Shown: piece after piece, positions 11,547 to 22,800 of the stretch
Numbering within the stretch: the stretch's first letter is position 1
How the letters are laid out: every line of letters starts with the position of its first letter
Source: Owenia fusiformis
Taxonomy: Eukaryota; Annelida; Polychaeta; Sabellida; Oweniidae
DNA: 60,000 nucleotides
Direction of reading: 5' to 3'
Assembly: GCA_903813345.2 (NCBI GenBank)
Contig: CAIIXF020000009.1
Span: 38,559,759 to 38,619,758 of the forward strand
The notes under the pieces: generated by a model
Seen by the model: only the letters and a program-made list of their open reading frames with translations
The model's database searches: none
Told to the model about the DNA's origin: nothing
Program-made: the position numbers and the translations under genes

Positions 11547-14500
11547 CCATCTCGGGCGTAATATCTAAAGCGCACCTCAACTTTAATTGGGGCTAATACT
11601 TCTTCGACCCTTCGGAGTATAAGGGTTGGATCCTGGCTCTGGACTCGAACCTCTCCAACCTTGTCTTTAGACTCTTTTGTCTGTCCTCCCTTCACTGTAG
11701 CGTCTTGCTCCGACGACTTTGGGGGAGTAACCATGGCCCTCTCTATGGCCCCCTGTTTATCATCTAACTTAGGGGGTGCCATAGCTTTTGTGGAGAGTAA
11801 CTTCTTAACATCAGGCTTAGGGAGTAGGGGAACTTTTTCAATCGGCCCCTGTTTAACATCTGTTTTAGGGGGTGGGGCGGCATTCTCGGAAGACCGCTTC
11901 TTAGCATCTGACCTAGGGGGTTGGGGAACTTTTTCAATTGGCCCCTGTTTAACATCTGATTTACTGGGTGGTGGGGCGTTCTCTGTAGGCCGCTTCTTAA
12001 CATCTGACTTAGGGGGTAGCGGAGTCTTTCCGGAGGACCCCTTTCTTATGTCGGGCTTATGGCGAGCACTGACCCCAGCTGGCGCCTTCTTATTATCAGA
12101 CGGAGGCTGAATGCTTTTCTCAGATGTATCCCGTTTGGGGTCTTTATCCTTGGCTCCCTTGTCCATAGAATCCTTCAGAGCGGAGCCTGATTTGGTCGTA
12201 GTTGGATTCTTCTTCCTTGCCGAGACTGTTACTTCGGTATCGGAATAATCATCAGTGCTGGAAGTTGGGGTGGAACTCACAAATTCTTTGGATTTATACT
12301 CGGATCCCTTACCCCAGGTGGATGACTTACTCTTTCTCAAATCCACACCCCAAAGAGGTTCTTCTTCTGGATCCAGCGATAGATCGTTAGGGATCACTAT
12401 GGCGTCACTGTTAGCTTCACCAGCTAAGGAATCACTGGCATCCTTTTTTCCAGATAACATCTGTTGAGACAGTTCATCCATTAGGCTCCGTATAGAACCA
12501 GAAAACTGAATAGGGATGTCTTGTGAGGCTTGATCTGTGGATAAAGCATGTAGGTCAGATAGAACTTGACCTAGAGAGGGAGACCTGCCACGAGCGCCCA
12601 AAGTCTGCGGACTAGGGGAATGTTTACCAACGGAGGCTTTGTGGTCATCTGCTGTGGTCTGAGTGGCTGATGGGGTATGTCCCGAGGGTTTCCCCATGTT
12701 CTTCAATGTCTTCTTAGGCGAAGGGGGGTATCTAGGAAATGGGTCTACCCCGGCTGATGGATGAGGGTTCTCCTGTGGTTGTTTGGGAGTACTGTCTTTC
12801 AACTCTTTCTCTGGTTTTGGGGGGTGGGACCTATGTGGCTGAGGGTTATCTAATGGTTGTGTGGGAGTTCTGTCTTTCTCTGATCTTGGAGGGTGGGACC
12901 TATGTTCCTGACGGGGTAGAGACTGTAACAACCCCACAGTCTCTCGGCTAGAAGATCTGTCCATATCCCAGCGGGCCCACTTACTACTTCGCTCTTGACT
13001 CCTGTCCCTACTTCGACCTCTGCTCCTATCTCTGCTTCTGCCTCCCCTTTCCTCACTTGGCCAATTTGATCTCTTTCGGCGGTCATCACGGTTCCACCCT
13101 CTATCTCTACGGCTAGGATAATAGCCTCTCCCTCTAGGCATCTTTGTCACTGTCCTGAAAGTACAAATAGAATCAAGCGTCACCTCATAGTCAGCTAAGT
13201 ATCGTGGAGGTTTCCGAGACCTCCTACCTGACTCACCAGATTTACCTACAATTTCCCCAGTGAGATTCATCTTTAGCTTCATCTGGTCCATCTCCTCTGG
13301 TACAGCTTCATCTGTCTGGACAGATCCCTCATCCTTCACTAAACCTTCAGGTATTGTAGGGAAATCGACAACTCTTTCCGTCTTCCTGGAATTGTCAGCA
13401 AAGGCAGGGTTTATCATACCCTCATCCATCTTAAGTCTATCTTCGGGTAGTGCAGGGGACATTTCCATGTCCTCTGTCTTAAGTTGGTCCTCTGGTACGG
13501 CTGGAGACCCCTCAGTTTCCCCTATCTTCATTGGATCCTCTGGCAGCGGAGGAGACATCTCCGGATCTTCCTCCTCCTCAGGTATCTTCCAGTCTGTTGG
13601 AAGAGTACTTTCATAAGGTTTTAGCTGGTCGAAATGTACTATCTTAGATTTCACCTTACCCCACTCCAAAATCTTATAGGTAACATCAGACAGTTTCTTC
13701 AAGACTTGGAAGGGTCCATTCCATCTGCTTTGTAGCTTGGGGGATAAACCCCTCTTTTTGTTGTTATTTAGGTACCAGACAGGGTCTCCCCTGGTATAAC
13801 CTTTGCCCCCGACACGTCGATCATATGCAGTTTTCTGGCGGATGGCAGCCTTTTTCAGGACAACTCGAGCTCGCTCGTGTGCATCCTTTAATCCTTGTCT
13901 TAAATCAGACACATAGTCTGTTTCATTTTCGGGTTCCTCAGTTTCATCGGATTGAACATCAACTACCAAATCCAGAGGTACATTTAGTTCTCTTCCGAAT
14001 ATCATCATGGCAGGGGTCTCCCCTGTTGCTTCATGGGTGGAAGTCCTATACGCCATCAACGCCAATGGGATTTGTAAATCCCAATCGAGTTGATGGGTGT
14101 CAGGTTGAAGAAGCTTGGCTATGGTGTCCAGGAGTGTACGATTGTACCGCTCCACCATGCCATCACTTTGAGGGTGAAAAGGCGTCGTTCGCGTTTTGTG
14201 AATCCCCATCAATCCACAAACTTGTTGAAAAACTCTTGACTCGAAGTTACGACCTTGATCTGAATGCAATTCAGCTGGTGCCCCAAATCGACAAACAACC
14301 TCAGCAACCAGTTTGTCTGCCACCGTAATTGCCTCCTGATTTGGCAAGGGGTAGGCCTCAACCCACTTAGAGAAATAGTCTGCGCAGACCATAATCACCT
14401 TGTTACCTCTTGGGGTTTCAGGAAAGGGCCCCAGAATGTCAACAGCGTATCTTTCCATTGGTCCACTTACTCCCTGTACTTGAAGTGGAGCTCTCCTGGC

Positions 14501-17500
14501 TTTTAGAGGTTTCCTTCTAGTTCCACAAATTCGACAAGTACGTACTAGAGCCCGAACATCCACTCGTTGCTCAAACCAATAAAAGCGCTGACGAGACTTC
14601 AAGTATGTCCTGCGCACACCAAAGTGTCCTGCCACCTTAGTGGAATGGCACATCTCCAAAACAGTGGACTTCATGGGTGTTGGTACCAAAATTTGCAAAC
14701 GTATCCACTTTCCATCAGGATCTTCCCAACGTTTACACAATACACCACCCTTCAATTCTAAAGAGTTCCACAGATGCCAGTAATGTTTGGTTGCCGGCGA
14801 GTCAAAACTGATACTTTCCCAGGTTGGCTTTACTTTGGATTCTTCAAGGGCCTTAATTATAGGCATAAGTTCTGGATCTTCTCGCTGAGCATTCGCAATT
14901 GCTTTAAGATCCCAATCCGGCTCAACAGAGACAACAGCTATTTCCAAATCTGTGTCATTTGGTTCTCCAGTGACTTCTTCACAATGAGTGCATTGTGTGC
15001 ATGATTCAGGTCTCCTAGACATTACGTCGGCATTGGCATGCTTTTGGCCTGGTCTGTATTCCAGGTGATAATTATACTCTTGCAGTATCTGAATCCATCT
15101 AGCCAATTGTCCCTCAGGGTTCTTAAAATTTGTAAGCCACCGGAGAGACCCATGATCACTCCGGATGGTAAATCTCACACCGTATAAATACTGACGAAAA
15201 TACTTCACATAGTGAACTACCGCCAAGAGTTCCTTCCTTGTAACACAATAATTGCGTTCAGCTCCACTAAGTCGGTGGCTAGCATAATAGATCACACGTT
15301 CCTCATTGTCTTGAACTTGGGAGAGAACAGCTCCTAGTGATTCATAGCTAGCATCAGTATCCAGTATGTATGGACAGTCATCCCTTGGGAATGACAGAAT
15401 TGGAGCTGTTGTCAATTTCTCCTTTAATGCTACAAATGCATCCTCCGCTCTTTGGTCCCATCGGAATCGTTGATTTTTACGAGTCAGTTCATGCAGAGGA
15501 CCAGCTGTCTCTGCGAACTTCTCGATATGCCTACGGTAATACGAGGCCCCTCCTAAAAACTGACGGACATGTTTCACAGTCCTAGGAGTGGGATAGTTGC
15601 TCATCCACTCAATTTTCTTTGGGTCAGGAGAGAGCCCATTCTTAGAGACCATATGTCCCAGGTAATTTACCTCAGTCTGGAATAGCATACATTTACTGGG
15701 CTTCAATTTCAAATTAGCTTGGCGTAGACGGTCGAAAACTCGTTCCAGTCTGTTTAACGCTTGCTCAAAAGTAGGAGCAAATGTTATGACATCATCCAAA
15801 TAGACAAGAGATCCGTCATTACTTAGCCCACCAAGAACTTGTTCCATTAGTCTGCAAAAAGTGGACGGAGCATTCGACAATCCGAAGGGCATAACAGTCC
15901 ACTGGAACAATCCTCCTCTTACGGTGAAAGCTGACTTCTCTCGTGCTACGGAATCCAAGGAGACCTGCCAGTAGCCGCTAGCTAAATCTAACGTGCTAAA
16001 ATACTGTGAGCCACTCATTCTGTCCAAGGTCTCATCTATCCTGGGAATCGGAAAGGCATCCTTTTTGGTGGCATCATTAAGTTTCCGATAGTCGACACAG
16101 AATCTCCAGGAACCATCTTTTTTTCTAACCAAGACTATTGGAGAAGCCCAGGGGCTTTGAGAAGGTTCAATGATGCCTCTCCTCAGCATATCATCTATCA
16201 ATTTATCTACTTCATCTTGTCTACATTTGGGTAGCATTCGATATCTCTGTCTTATTGGAAGAGTGTCTCCCGTATCAATACTATGTTGGGCCAAAGATGT
16301 CTTCCCTAAGTCCCGATCATTCTTGGCAAAAATAGCAGAGTTTCTAAACAGGAAAGCTTGAAGTTTGTGGCATTGTTCCTCACTTAAACCACTACAACTA
16401 CGTTCAAATAGTTCTTGGAGAAAGTCTGGTAGTGGAGGGAGTGGTTCGGACTCTGGAGTAGAAAAACATTCTGATAGTTTCTCCCCGTCTCCACTGAGAT
16501 GACAAACATTGTCTGTCTTCGGATCATCAGCAATCTGATATACTCCCTCTTCAATTAAGGTAAACACTCCCAAAGTTGCTCCCTTTTTCATCTCAACTTC
16601 TAAAGCACTAGGATTTCTCACTTCCAGATAACTCCTTTTATCAAAGTCAGCTAAAGTGGTCACTATCTCAAGTTCCTCTGTATCAGGGTTTTCAATCATT
16701 TCCTCAATGATGCCTGTTCCTTTCATAGGGGTCTGTAAGTTAACCTCCACAAGAATTCCCGTAAAGGGAGGTACTATGATGCTACCATCAGCGGCACTAA
16801 AACATAGAGTTGTGTTGGAAACAATTTCTGTGTTATCTTCATCCTTCAGGTCTTCCTTCTGACTATCATCCTCCTCCTGAGACCCTAGTGGAGTTTCAGG
16901 TATAATTATAGGAGACTCTGGAGGTGTGACGAAGACACTAGACTCCGCTTCAGGAGAAGGGGTTTCTGGGATACATTCAAACAAATCCCTTGTAGCATCA
17001 GGAAAATCCTGAAGAGAATCCTCATCTTTCTCTTCAAACAAGTCATAGGATGACGACAGAGGACTTTCTAGCCCAACTTCAGGAGGATCCTCCAATTTTT
17101 CCTGGATAACCTTGTCTTTAGGAGATTCCATTGTTGCAACGCTAGTTTCAATCTCTATTTCGGACTGATGCTCTATGGTGAAGGTTTCCAGGTCTAAATT
17201 ATCTGGTGTAGTGGACCCATTGGAGGGAGAGCTAACTCGCCGGTTTCCAAAAGTTATCACCTTCCTGTGATAGTCAATAATAGCTCTAGCTGCTCCTAAA
17301 TAGTCAGTTCCCAAGATGCCTTCAAAATCAATGTTGGCAACCACCACATCAAGGTCTTCCACATGGCCATCAATATTTATTCTACAGGGAATCATACCAA
17401 GCATACTCAAAGCTTCTCCATCTGCCTGCACTAACACATGGCTAGGAGGAACTAACTTAGGCTGGGTAGACAACGGCATTCTACGATAAGTCTCTGCACT

Positions 17501-19753
17501 TAAAACAGTACGAACAGCCCCTGAATCTACCAAGAAGGCCACGTTGGTATTACACACCTCCCCAATGGCAATCACTTTCCTCACTTCACCAAGAACGGAA
17601 CGATCCGGCTTATTTCTTACTTCTCTACCCTGGTGATTAAGGAACTTGATTGGTGCGGTTTGTGTCGAATGACCTTGTCCAGCCTGATCACGCTGAGCCC
17701 GCTCTCCAGCTCGTTTCCGGGAATAGCAATCAGCTATTCTGTGACCAACCTTGTGACAATAAAAGCACTCTGATCTCTTGAATGGCTGACTGGAAGGTTC
17801 AGAATCAGACTTGTTCTGTTTGGCTAGCAACTCTACCATTTTCTCTAAGTTTTTGGTACACTCTGATTGAACATCAATTTTAATACTTTCAACTAACTCA
17901 GTCAGCTTCTTCAGTTCCTCTTCCTTTTCCTCTATGGCAGTTATTCTACTATACTTGGGTTTTTGGCCTTTTCTTATCTTCTCTGATTCTATGTAGGACT
18001 CTTCTTTGAGTGCAACTTCGATGGCCTTATCGAGAGTATTACACTCCTTGGCATGGATAGCCCTCCTGATCTCCTCCTCTAAAATGGCCTGCTCAAAACT
18101 CCGTCTAGCCAGACGATCTTGGGCCGCACGGCTCATTTCTGGATAGGCCAAAGCGGTGAGACGTCTTATATCCTGGCCCAATGTCTGCAGAGTCTCTTTG
18201 GGCTTTCGGATTCGCCCAACTAGTTCGGCCTCGTAGACCTCCGCCTTTCCACCAGGACCGAATCGCTTCTCTAGGGCTAAAAGGAGCTGATCATAGGTAT
18301 AATCTTGCCCCATCTCTAATACCATTTGCTGGGCAGGGCCTCGAAGACTGGTGGCTAGAAACTGCCTCTTATCTTCCTCAGACCATTTATTAGCTTCCCC
18401 GCAGATCTCAAAATAAGCCCTATAGTCTTGCCATGGTGTATTCCCGTTATACACATCAGGTTTGATCCTGCTCTTGCTAGAAGTTCCAGGAGTCTCTTTG
18501 GAGAGTTTAGCACACAACTGAGAGCACATCTTAATAAGCTCTGTTGAGAGATGAGAATCATTAACGTTCTCCATCTTCTCAGGCCTTTCTATAGTGTTAT
18601 GGCGCTTTGGACTCGAAGTTTCCTGGACATCATCAAGTTCTTCTTGATACTGAGGTAAATGAGGAGTCGGGATGTCACCACCATGCCCTCTCTCCAGCCA
18701 GTCCTCCATCGGACCTAACCCTCCATCTTTAGGTTGTTGATTACAATCTGCTGCATTATCTGGCGGCAATTCGGTATCAGGTCTCTGGCAAAACCTGTCT
18801 TGCCGAAGCAACCTCCAGGGCCTTTTCACACCTGAAGTTGATGGCACTTGTATGGAACTGGCTTTAGACATACTGATGGGTTGCATCCGTTCTGTTTGGT
18901 TAGGATCTCTTCTAACCGATATTGCAGGCTTCTGAATTCTGGTCTCAGACCTACAATGACCACTAACATCACCCAGTGTCTGTGACTTACCTGGAGTAGT
19001 ACGAAACTCAACAGGCATGTTACTCTGAATTTGGTTGATGATTGATTTCTCCATGGCGTTTTGGAAATTTTCCATCTGACCCTTCATGCCCTGTAATTGT
19101 GCCTCCTGGTGATCCTGACCAGTACGAACTTGTTCTGCAATTTGATTGACGTTGTGTATTTGAGTGTTTTGAGACTCTGTAAGTCCTATGACCAACTTCT
19201 TTTGGGTTTCCACAACTTGAGTCATACATTTCTGTTGGGTCTCTGCTATTTTCTGCATCTGTCGTTGTTGAGCAACTAAAGTCTCACTAAAAATATCCAT
19301 CTTTTGCTCAAATTTGCTTTCAACCATAGTGAGATTTTTTCTCAGTGTGTCCTCCTCTCTAAAACTCCTTGCCGGCCTGCCAAGGGCAGTAGAGGTTAAA
19401 GGAAATCTCGGTCTTCGGGGAGGATCGCCGACATTCTGATTACTCGGTTCAAAGGGAGTTTTGGCATCTATCATTACACCTCCGGTCCAATACCCTGTAC
19501 TCCATGAGCTGGGTAATCCCCTCTTCTCAACATCTGTTTCTGGAGTTTTGGGTTTAGCTCCTTTCGAATTAGTGACCTTTCCCAAAGTATCACTCTGTGT
19601 ATCAGTATCCCTCATTTCCTGTACAGTTGCATCAGCTGCTCCTGGATTGTCAATTTCCATTGCGTCGTTCTTGAAAAACACGGTTTTTTCAAGGTCACCA
19701 TCTCCTACACCCTCTACATCCGGAGGAGGTGGCAAATTGGAATCTTGCTCCAT
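11492..19753 (-). CDS. Gag-Pol polyprotein of a Ty3/gypsy retrotransposon, with long C-terminal extension
   Basis: An uninterrupted frame of 2753 residues from the first true ATG (19753). The frame is open 11 codons further upstream but only from GTG. An N-terminal coiled coil (about 170-270) and a Gag capsid-like region (about 410-600) are followed by a CCHC zinc knuckle (about 662-675, C-x2-C-x4-H-x4-C). Next come an aspartic protease (LVDSGA, about 741) and an acidic linker. Reverse transcriptase has the YLDD box at about 1318. RNase H and an integrase follow, the integrase with an HHCC finger, a D-D-E triad (AVDILG about 1768, HSDQG, then VERYN) and a GPF-type end. Gag and Pol are fused with no frameshift or stop between them. 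After about residue 2050 there is a ~700-residue extension: acidic, then an RG/RS-rich stretch (about 2230-2265), then Lys/Pro repeats. No envelope-like membrane segment is seen. The protein looks functional. Confidence 0.93.
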   Translation of the reverse strand: MEQDSNLPPPPDVEGVGDGDLEKTVFFKNDAMEIDNPGAADATVQEMRDTDTQSDTLGKVTNSKGAKPKTPETDVEKRGLPSSWSTGYWTGGVMIDAKTPFEPSNQNVGDPPRRPRFPLTSTALGRPARSFREEDTLRKNLTMVESKFEQKMDIFSETLVAQQRQMQKIAETQQKCMTQVVETQKKLVIGLTESQNTQIHNVNQIAEQVRTGQDHQEAQLQGMKGQMENFQNAMEKSIINQIQSNMPVEFRTTPGKSQTLGDVSGHCRSETRIQKPAISVRRDPNQTERMQPISMSKASSIQVPSTSGVKRPWRLLRQDRFCQRPDTELPPDNAADCNQQPKDGGLGPMEDWLERGHGGDIPTPHLPQYQEELDDVQETSSPKRHNTIERPEKMENVNDSHLSTELIKMCSQLCAKLSKETPGTSSKSRIKPDVYNGNTPWQDYRAYFEICGEANKWSEEDKRQFLATSLRGPAQQMVLEMGQDYTYDQLLLALEKRFGPGGKAEVYEAELVGRIRKPKETLQTLGQDIRRLTALAYPEMSRAAQDRLARRSFEQAILEEEIRRAIHAKECNTLDKAIEVALKEESYIESEKIRKGQKPKYSRITAIEEKEEELKKLTELVESIKIDVQSECTKNLEKMVELLAKQNKSDSEPSSQPFKRSECFYCHKVGHRIADCYSRKRAGERAQRDQAGQGHSTQTAPIKFLNHQGREVRNKPDRSVLGEVRKVIAIGEVCNTNVAFLVDSGAVRTVLSAETYRRMPLSTQPKLVPPSHVLVQADGEALSMLGMIPCRINIDGHVEDLDVVVANIDFEGILGTDYLGAARAIIDYHRKVITFGNRRVSSPSNGSTTPDNLDLETFTIEHQSEIEIETSVATMESPKDKVIQEKLEDPPEVGLESPLSSSYDLFEEKDEDSLQDFPDATRDLFECIPETPSPEAESSVFVTPPESPIIIPETPLGSQEEDDSQKEDLKDEDNTEIVSNTTLCFSAADGSIIVPPFTGILVEVNLQTPMKGTGIIEEMIENPDTEELEIVTTLADFDKRSYLEVRNPSALEVEMKKGATLGVFTLIEEGVYQIADDPKTDNVCHLSGDGEKLSECFSTPESEPLPPLPDFLQELFERSCSGLSEEQCHKLQAFLFRNSAIFAKNDRDLGKTSLAQHSIDTGDTLPIRQRYRMLPKCRQDEVDKLIDDMLRRGIIEPSQSPWASPIVLVRKKDGSWRFCVDYRKLNDATKKDAFPIPRIDETLDRMSGSQYFSTLDLASGYWQVSLDSVAREKSAFTVRGGLFQWTVMPFGLSNAPSTFCRLMEQVLGGLSNDGSLVYLDDVITFAPTFEQALNRLERVFDRLRQANLKLKPSKCMLFQTEVNYLGHMVSKNGLSPDPKKIEWMSNYPTPRTVKHVRQFLGGASYYRRHIEKFAETAGPLHELTRKNQRFRWDQRAEDAFVALKEKLTTAPILSFPRDDCPYILDTDASYESLGAVLSQVQDNEERVIYYASHRLSGAERNYCVTRKELLAVVHYVKYFRQYLYGVRFTIRSDHGSLRWLTNFKNPEGQLARWIQILQEYNYHLEYRPGQKHANADVMSRRPESCTQCTHCEEVTGEPNDTDLEIAVVSVEPDWDLKAIANAQREDPELMPIIKALEESKVKPTWESISFDSPATKHYWHLWNSLELKGGVLCKRWEDPDGKWIRLQILVPTPMKSTVLEMCHSTKVAGHFGVRRTYLKSRQRFYWFEQRVDVRALVRTCRICGTRRKPLKARRAPLQVQGVSGPMERYAVDILGPFPETPRGNKVIMVCADYFSKWVEAYPLPNQEAITVADKLVAEVVCRFGAPAELHSDQGRNFESRVFQQVCGLMGIHKTRTTPFHPQSDGMVERYNRTLLDTIAKLLQPDTHQLDWDLQIPLALMAYRTSTHEATGETPAMMIFGRELNVPLDLVVDVQSDETEEPENETDYVSDLRQGLKDAHERARVVLKKAAIRQKTAYDRRVGGKGYTRGDPVWYLNNNKKRGLSPKLQSRWNGPFQVLKKLSDVTYKILEWGKVKSKIVHFDQLKPYESTLPTDWKIPEEEEDPEMSPPLPEDPMKIGETEGSPAVPEDQLKTEDMEMSPALPEDRLKMDEGMINPAFADNSRKTERVVDFPTIPEGLVKDEGSVQTDEAVPEEMDQMKLKMNLTGEIVGKSGESGRRSRKPPRYLADYEVTLDSICTFRTVTKMPRGRGYYPSRRDRGWNRDDRRKRSNWPSEERGGRSRDRSRGRSRDRSQERSSKWARWDMDRSSSRETVGLLQSLPRQEHRSHPPRSEKDRTPTQPLDNPQPHRSHPPKPEKELKDSTPKQPQENPHPSAGVDPFPRYPPSPKKTLKNMGKPSGHTPSATQTTADDHKASVGKHSPSPQTLGARGRSPSLGQVLSDLHALSTDQASQDIPIQFSGSIRSLMDELSQQMLSGKKDASDSLAGEANSDAIVIPNDLSLDPEEEPLWGVDLRKSKSSTWGKGSEYKSKEFVSSTPTSSTDDYSDTEVTVSARKKNPTTTKSGSALKDSMDKGAKDKDPKRDTSEKSIQPPSDNKKAPAGVSARHKPDIRKGSSGKTPLPPKSDVKKRPTENAPPPSKSDVKQGPIEKVPQPPRSDAKKRSSENAAPPPKTDVKQGPIEKVPLLPKPDVKKLLSTKAMAPPKLDDKQGAIERAMVTPPKSSEQDATVKGGQTKESKDKVGEVRVQSQDPTLILRRVEEVLAPIKVEVRFRYYARDGQVLEDHTLITRYSQLKI

Positions 19754-19791
19754 TTCAGGCGTATAATATGCAATATAAGATTTCACACGTT

Positions 19792-19809
19792 ATCCCACCA
19801 CTGCCACCA
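19792..19809 (-). other. Primer-binding site
   Basis: One base inside the 5' LTR, the minus strand reads TGGTGGCAGTGGTGGGAT. It starts with the TGG complementary to a tRNA CCA tail, as expected for the minus-strand primer site. The tRNA species could not be assigned by eye. The Gag-Pol ATG lies only about 38 nt downstream. Confidence 0.7.
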
Positions 19810-19810
19810 G

Positions 19811-22800
19811 TGTAACATTCAGCCTAATTATGGTAGTGTGGATGTTGTTTAATAGACTGTGTCACTGTGGGTCTCAGGGTATACGTTAAATACACACGTG
19901 GGAAATCACTACATAACATTCATATACAATTTTATATATAACACATATATTGTGGCATTTATAGCCCATCAAATTAATACATGGAAATCGCTGTTTTCAG
20001 TTACTGAGGCACTATATAAAAGTTCTTGATACGTGATCACTGTCAATAAAACACTAATTATAAGAGTCCTATATATAATTATCCTTGTGCACACTATTGT
20101 CTCTAGTATTCTGGACTTGGCTCAATCAACGGGGTATAAGTCCGTAAATAAGTCTGGAAATGACAGAGTTTCTCAATCTAGCGAAGTTCTTCAAATAGGC
20201 TGGAGTTATATAGACTATGCCTGAAAGTGGCAAAGTTCCTCAGTCTAGCAGTATTTCTTCAGTCAGGCTGGAATATTGTATAAACTATGTCGGGAAATGA
20301 CAAAGTTTCTCAATCCAGCAAAGTTCCTCAATCAGGCTGGTATATTATGAACTTTGTCTGGAAATGGCAAAGTTCCTCAAACCAGCAGTATTTCTTCCGT
20401 CAGGCTGAAATATTGTATAAACTTTGTCGGGAAATGACAAAGTTTCTCAATCCAGCAAAATTCCTCAATCAGGCTGGAATATTATGAACTTTGTCTGGAA
20501 ATGGCAAAGTTCCTCAGTCCAGCAAAGTTTCTTCAGTCAGGCTGGAATATTGTATAAATTATGTCGGGAATTGACAAAGTTTCTCAATCCAGCAAAGTTC
20601 CTTCAGTCAGGCTGGAATATTGTATAAACTATGTCGGGAATTGACAAAGTTTCTCAATCCAGCAAAGTTCCTCAATCAGGCTGGAATAGTATGAACTTTG
20701 TCTGGAAATGGCAAAGTTCCTCAGTCCAGCAGTATTACTTCAGTCAGGCTGGAATATGGTATAAACTATGTCGGGAAATGACAAAGTTTCTCAATCCAGC
20801 AGTATTACTTCAGTCAGGCTGGAATATTGTATAAACTTTGTCGGGAAATGACAAAGTTTCTCAATCCAGCAAAATTCCTCAATCAGGCTGGAATATTATG
20901 AACTTTGTCTGGAAATGGCAAAGTTCCTCAGTCCAGCAAAGTTTCTTCAGTCAGGCTGGAATATTGTATAAACTATGTCGGGAATTGACAAAGTTTCTCA
21001 ATCCAGCAAAGTTCCTCAATCAGGCTGGAATATTATGAACTTTGTCTGGAAATGGCAAAGTTCCTCAGTCCAGCAAAGTTTCTTCAGTCAGGCTGGAATA
21101 TTGTATAAACTATGTCGGGAATTGACAAAGTTTCTCAATCCAGCAAAGTTCCTCAATCAGGCTGGAATAGTATGAACTTTGTCTGGAAATGGCAAAGTTC
21201 CTCAGTCCAGCAGTATTACTTCAGTCAGGCTGGAATATGGTATAAACTATGTCGGGAAATGACAAAGTTTCTCAATCCAGCAGTATTACTTCAGTCAGGC
21301 TGGAATATTGTATAAACTATGTCGGAAAGTGATTCTCAATCCAGCAAAGTTCCTCAATCAGGCTGGTATATTATGAACTTTGTCTGGAAATGGCAAAGTT
21401 CCTCAGTCCAGCAAAGTTCCTTCAGTCAGGCTGGAATATTGTATAAACTATGTCGGGAATTGACAAAGTTTCTCAATCCAGCAAAGTTCCTCAATCAGGC
21501 TGGTATATTATGAACTTTGTCTGGAAATGGCAAAGTTCCTCAGTCTAGCAGTATTTCTTCAGTCAGGCTGGAATATTGTATAAACTATGTCGGGAAATGA
21601 CAAAGTTTCTCAATCCAGCAGTATTACTTCAGTCAGGCTCGAATATTGTATAAACTATGTCGGAAAGTGATTCTCAATCCAGCAAAGTTCCTCAATCAGG
21701 CTGGTATATTATGAACTTTGTCTGGAAATGGCAAAGTTCCTCAGTCCAGCAAAGTTCCTTCAGTCAGGCTGGAATATTGTATAAACTATGTCGGGAAATG
21801 ACAAAGTTTCTCAATCCAGCAAAGTTCCTCAATCAGGCTGGTATATTATGAACTTTGTCTGGAAATGGCAAAGTTCCTCAAACCAGCAGTATTTCTTCCG
21901 TCAGGCTGGAATATTGTATAAACTTTGTCGGGAAATGACAAAGTTTCTCAATCCAGCAAAATTCCTCAATCAGGCTGGAATAGTATGAACTTTGTCTGGA
22001 AATGGCAAAGTTCCTCAGTCCAGCAGTATTACTTCAGTCAGGCTGGAATATGGTATAAACTATGTCGGGAAATGACAAAGTTTCTCAATCCAGCAGTATT
22101 ACTTCAGTCAGGCTGGAATATTGTATAAACTATGTCGGGAATTGACAAAGTTTCTCAATCCAGCAAAGTTCCTCAATCAGGCTGGAATATTATGAACTTT
22201 GTCTGGAAATGGCAAAGTTCCTCAGTCTAGCAGTATTTCTTCAGTCAGGCTGGAATATTGTATAAACTATGTCGGGAAATGACAAAGTTTCTCAATCCAG
22301 CAAAGTTCCTCAATCAGGCTGGTATATTATGAACTTTGTCTGGAAATGGCAAAGTTCCTCAAACCAGCAGTATTTCTTCCGTCAGGCTGGAATATTGTAT
22401 AAACTTTGTCGGGAAATGACAAAGTTTCTCAATCCAGCAAAGTTCCTCAATCAGGCTGGTATATTATGAACTTTGTCTGGAAATGGCAAAGTTCCTCAGT
22501 CCAGCAAAGTTCCTTCAGTCAGGCTGGAATATTGTATAAACTATGTCGGGAATTGACAAAGTTTCTCAATCCAGCAAAGTTCCTCAATCAGGCTGGAATA
22601 TTATGAACTTTGTCTGGAAATGGCAAAGTTCCTCAGTCCAGCAGTATTACTTCAGTCAGCAAATTGATGACATATAATTAATCTAAAAAATGGCTAAGTT
22701 TCTCAAGTTAACTAAATTATGAAAATAATAATGTAAGTTTCTCAACCTCAAAAATGGCAAAGTTTCTCAAGTTAACAATAGAAAAACATTAATTGCTAAA

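Noticed and set aside
11661-12110. 149-codon plus-strand frame opposite the Gag-Pol extension
   Set aside because: Antisense shadow created by the Lys/Pro repeat codons of the polyprotein; no features of its own.
11492-13605. Envelope gene after pol (errantivirus or retrovirus-like)
   Set aside because: The C-terminal extension is hydrophilic, RS- and Lys/Pro-rich, with no signal peptide, membrane segment or fusion-type motif, and is fused in frame to Pol.
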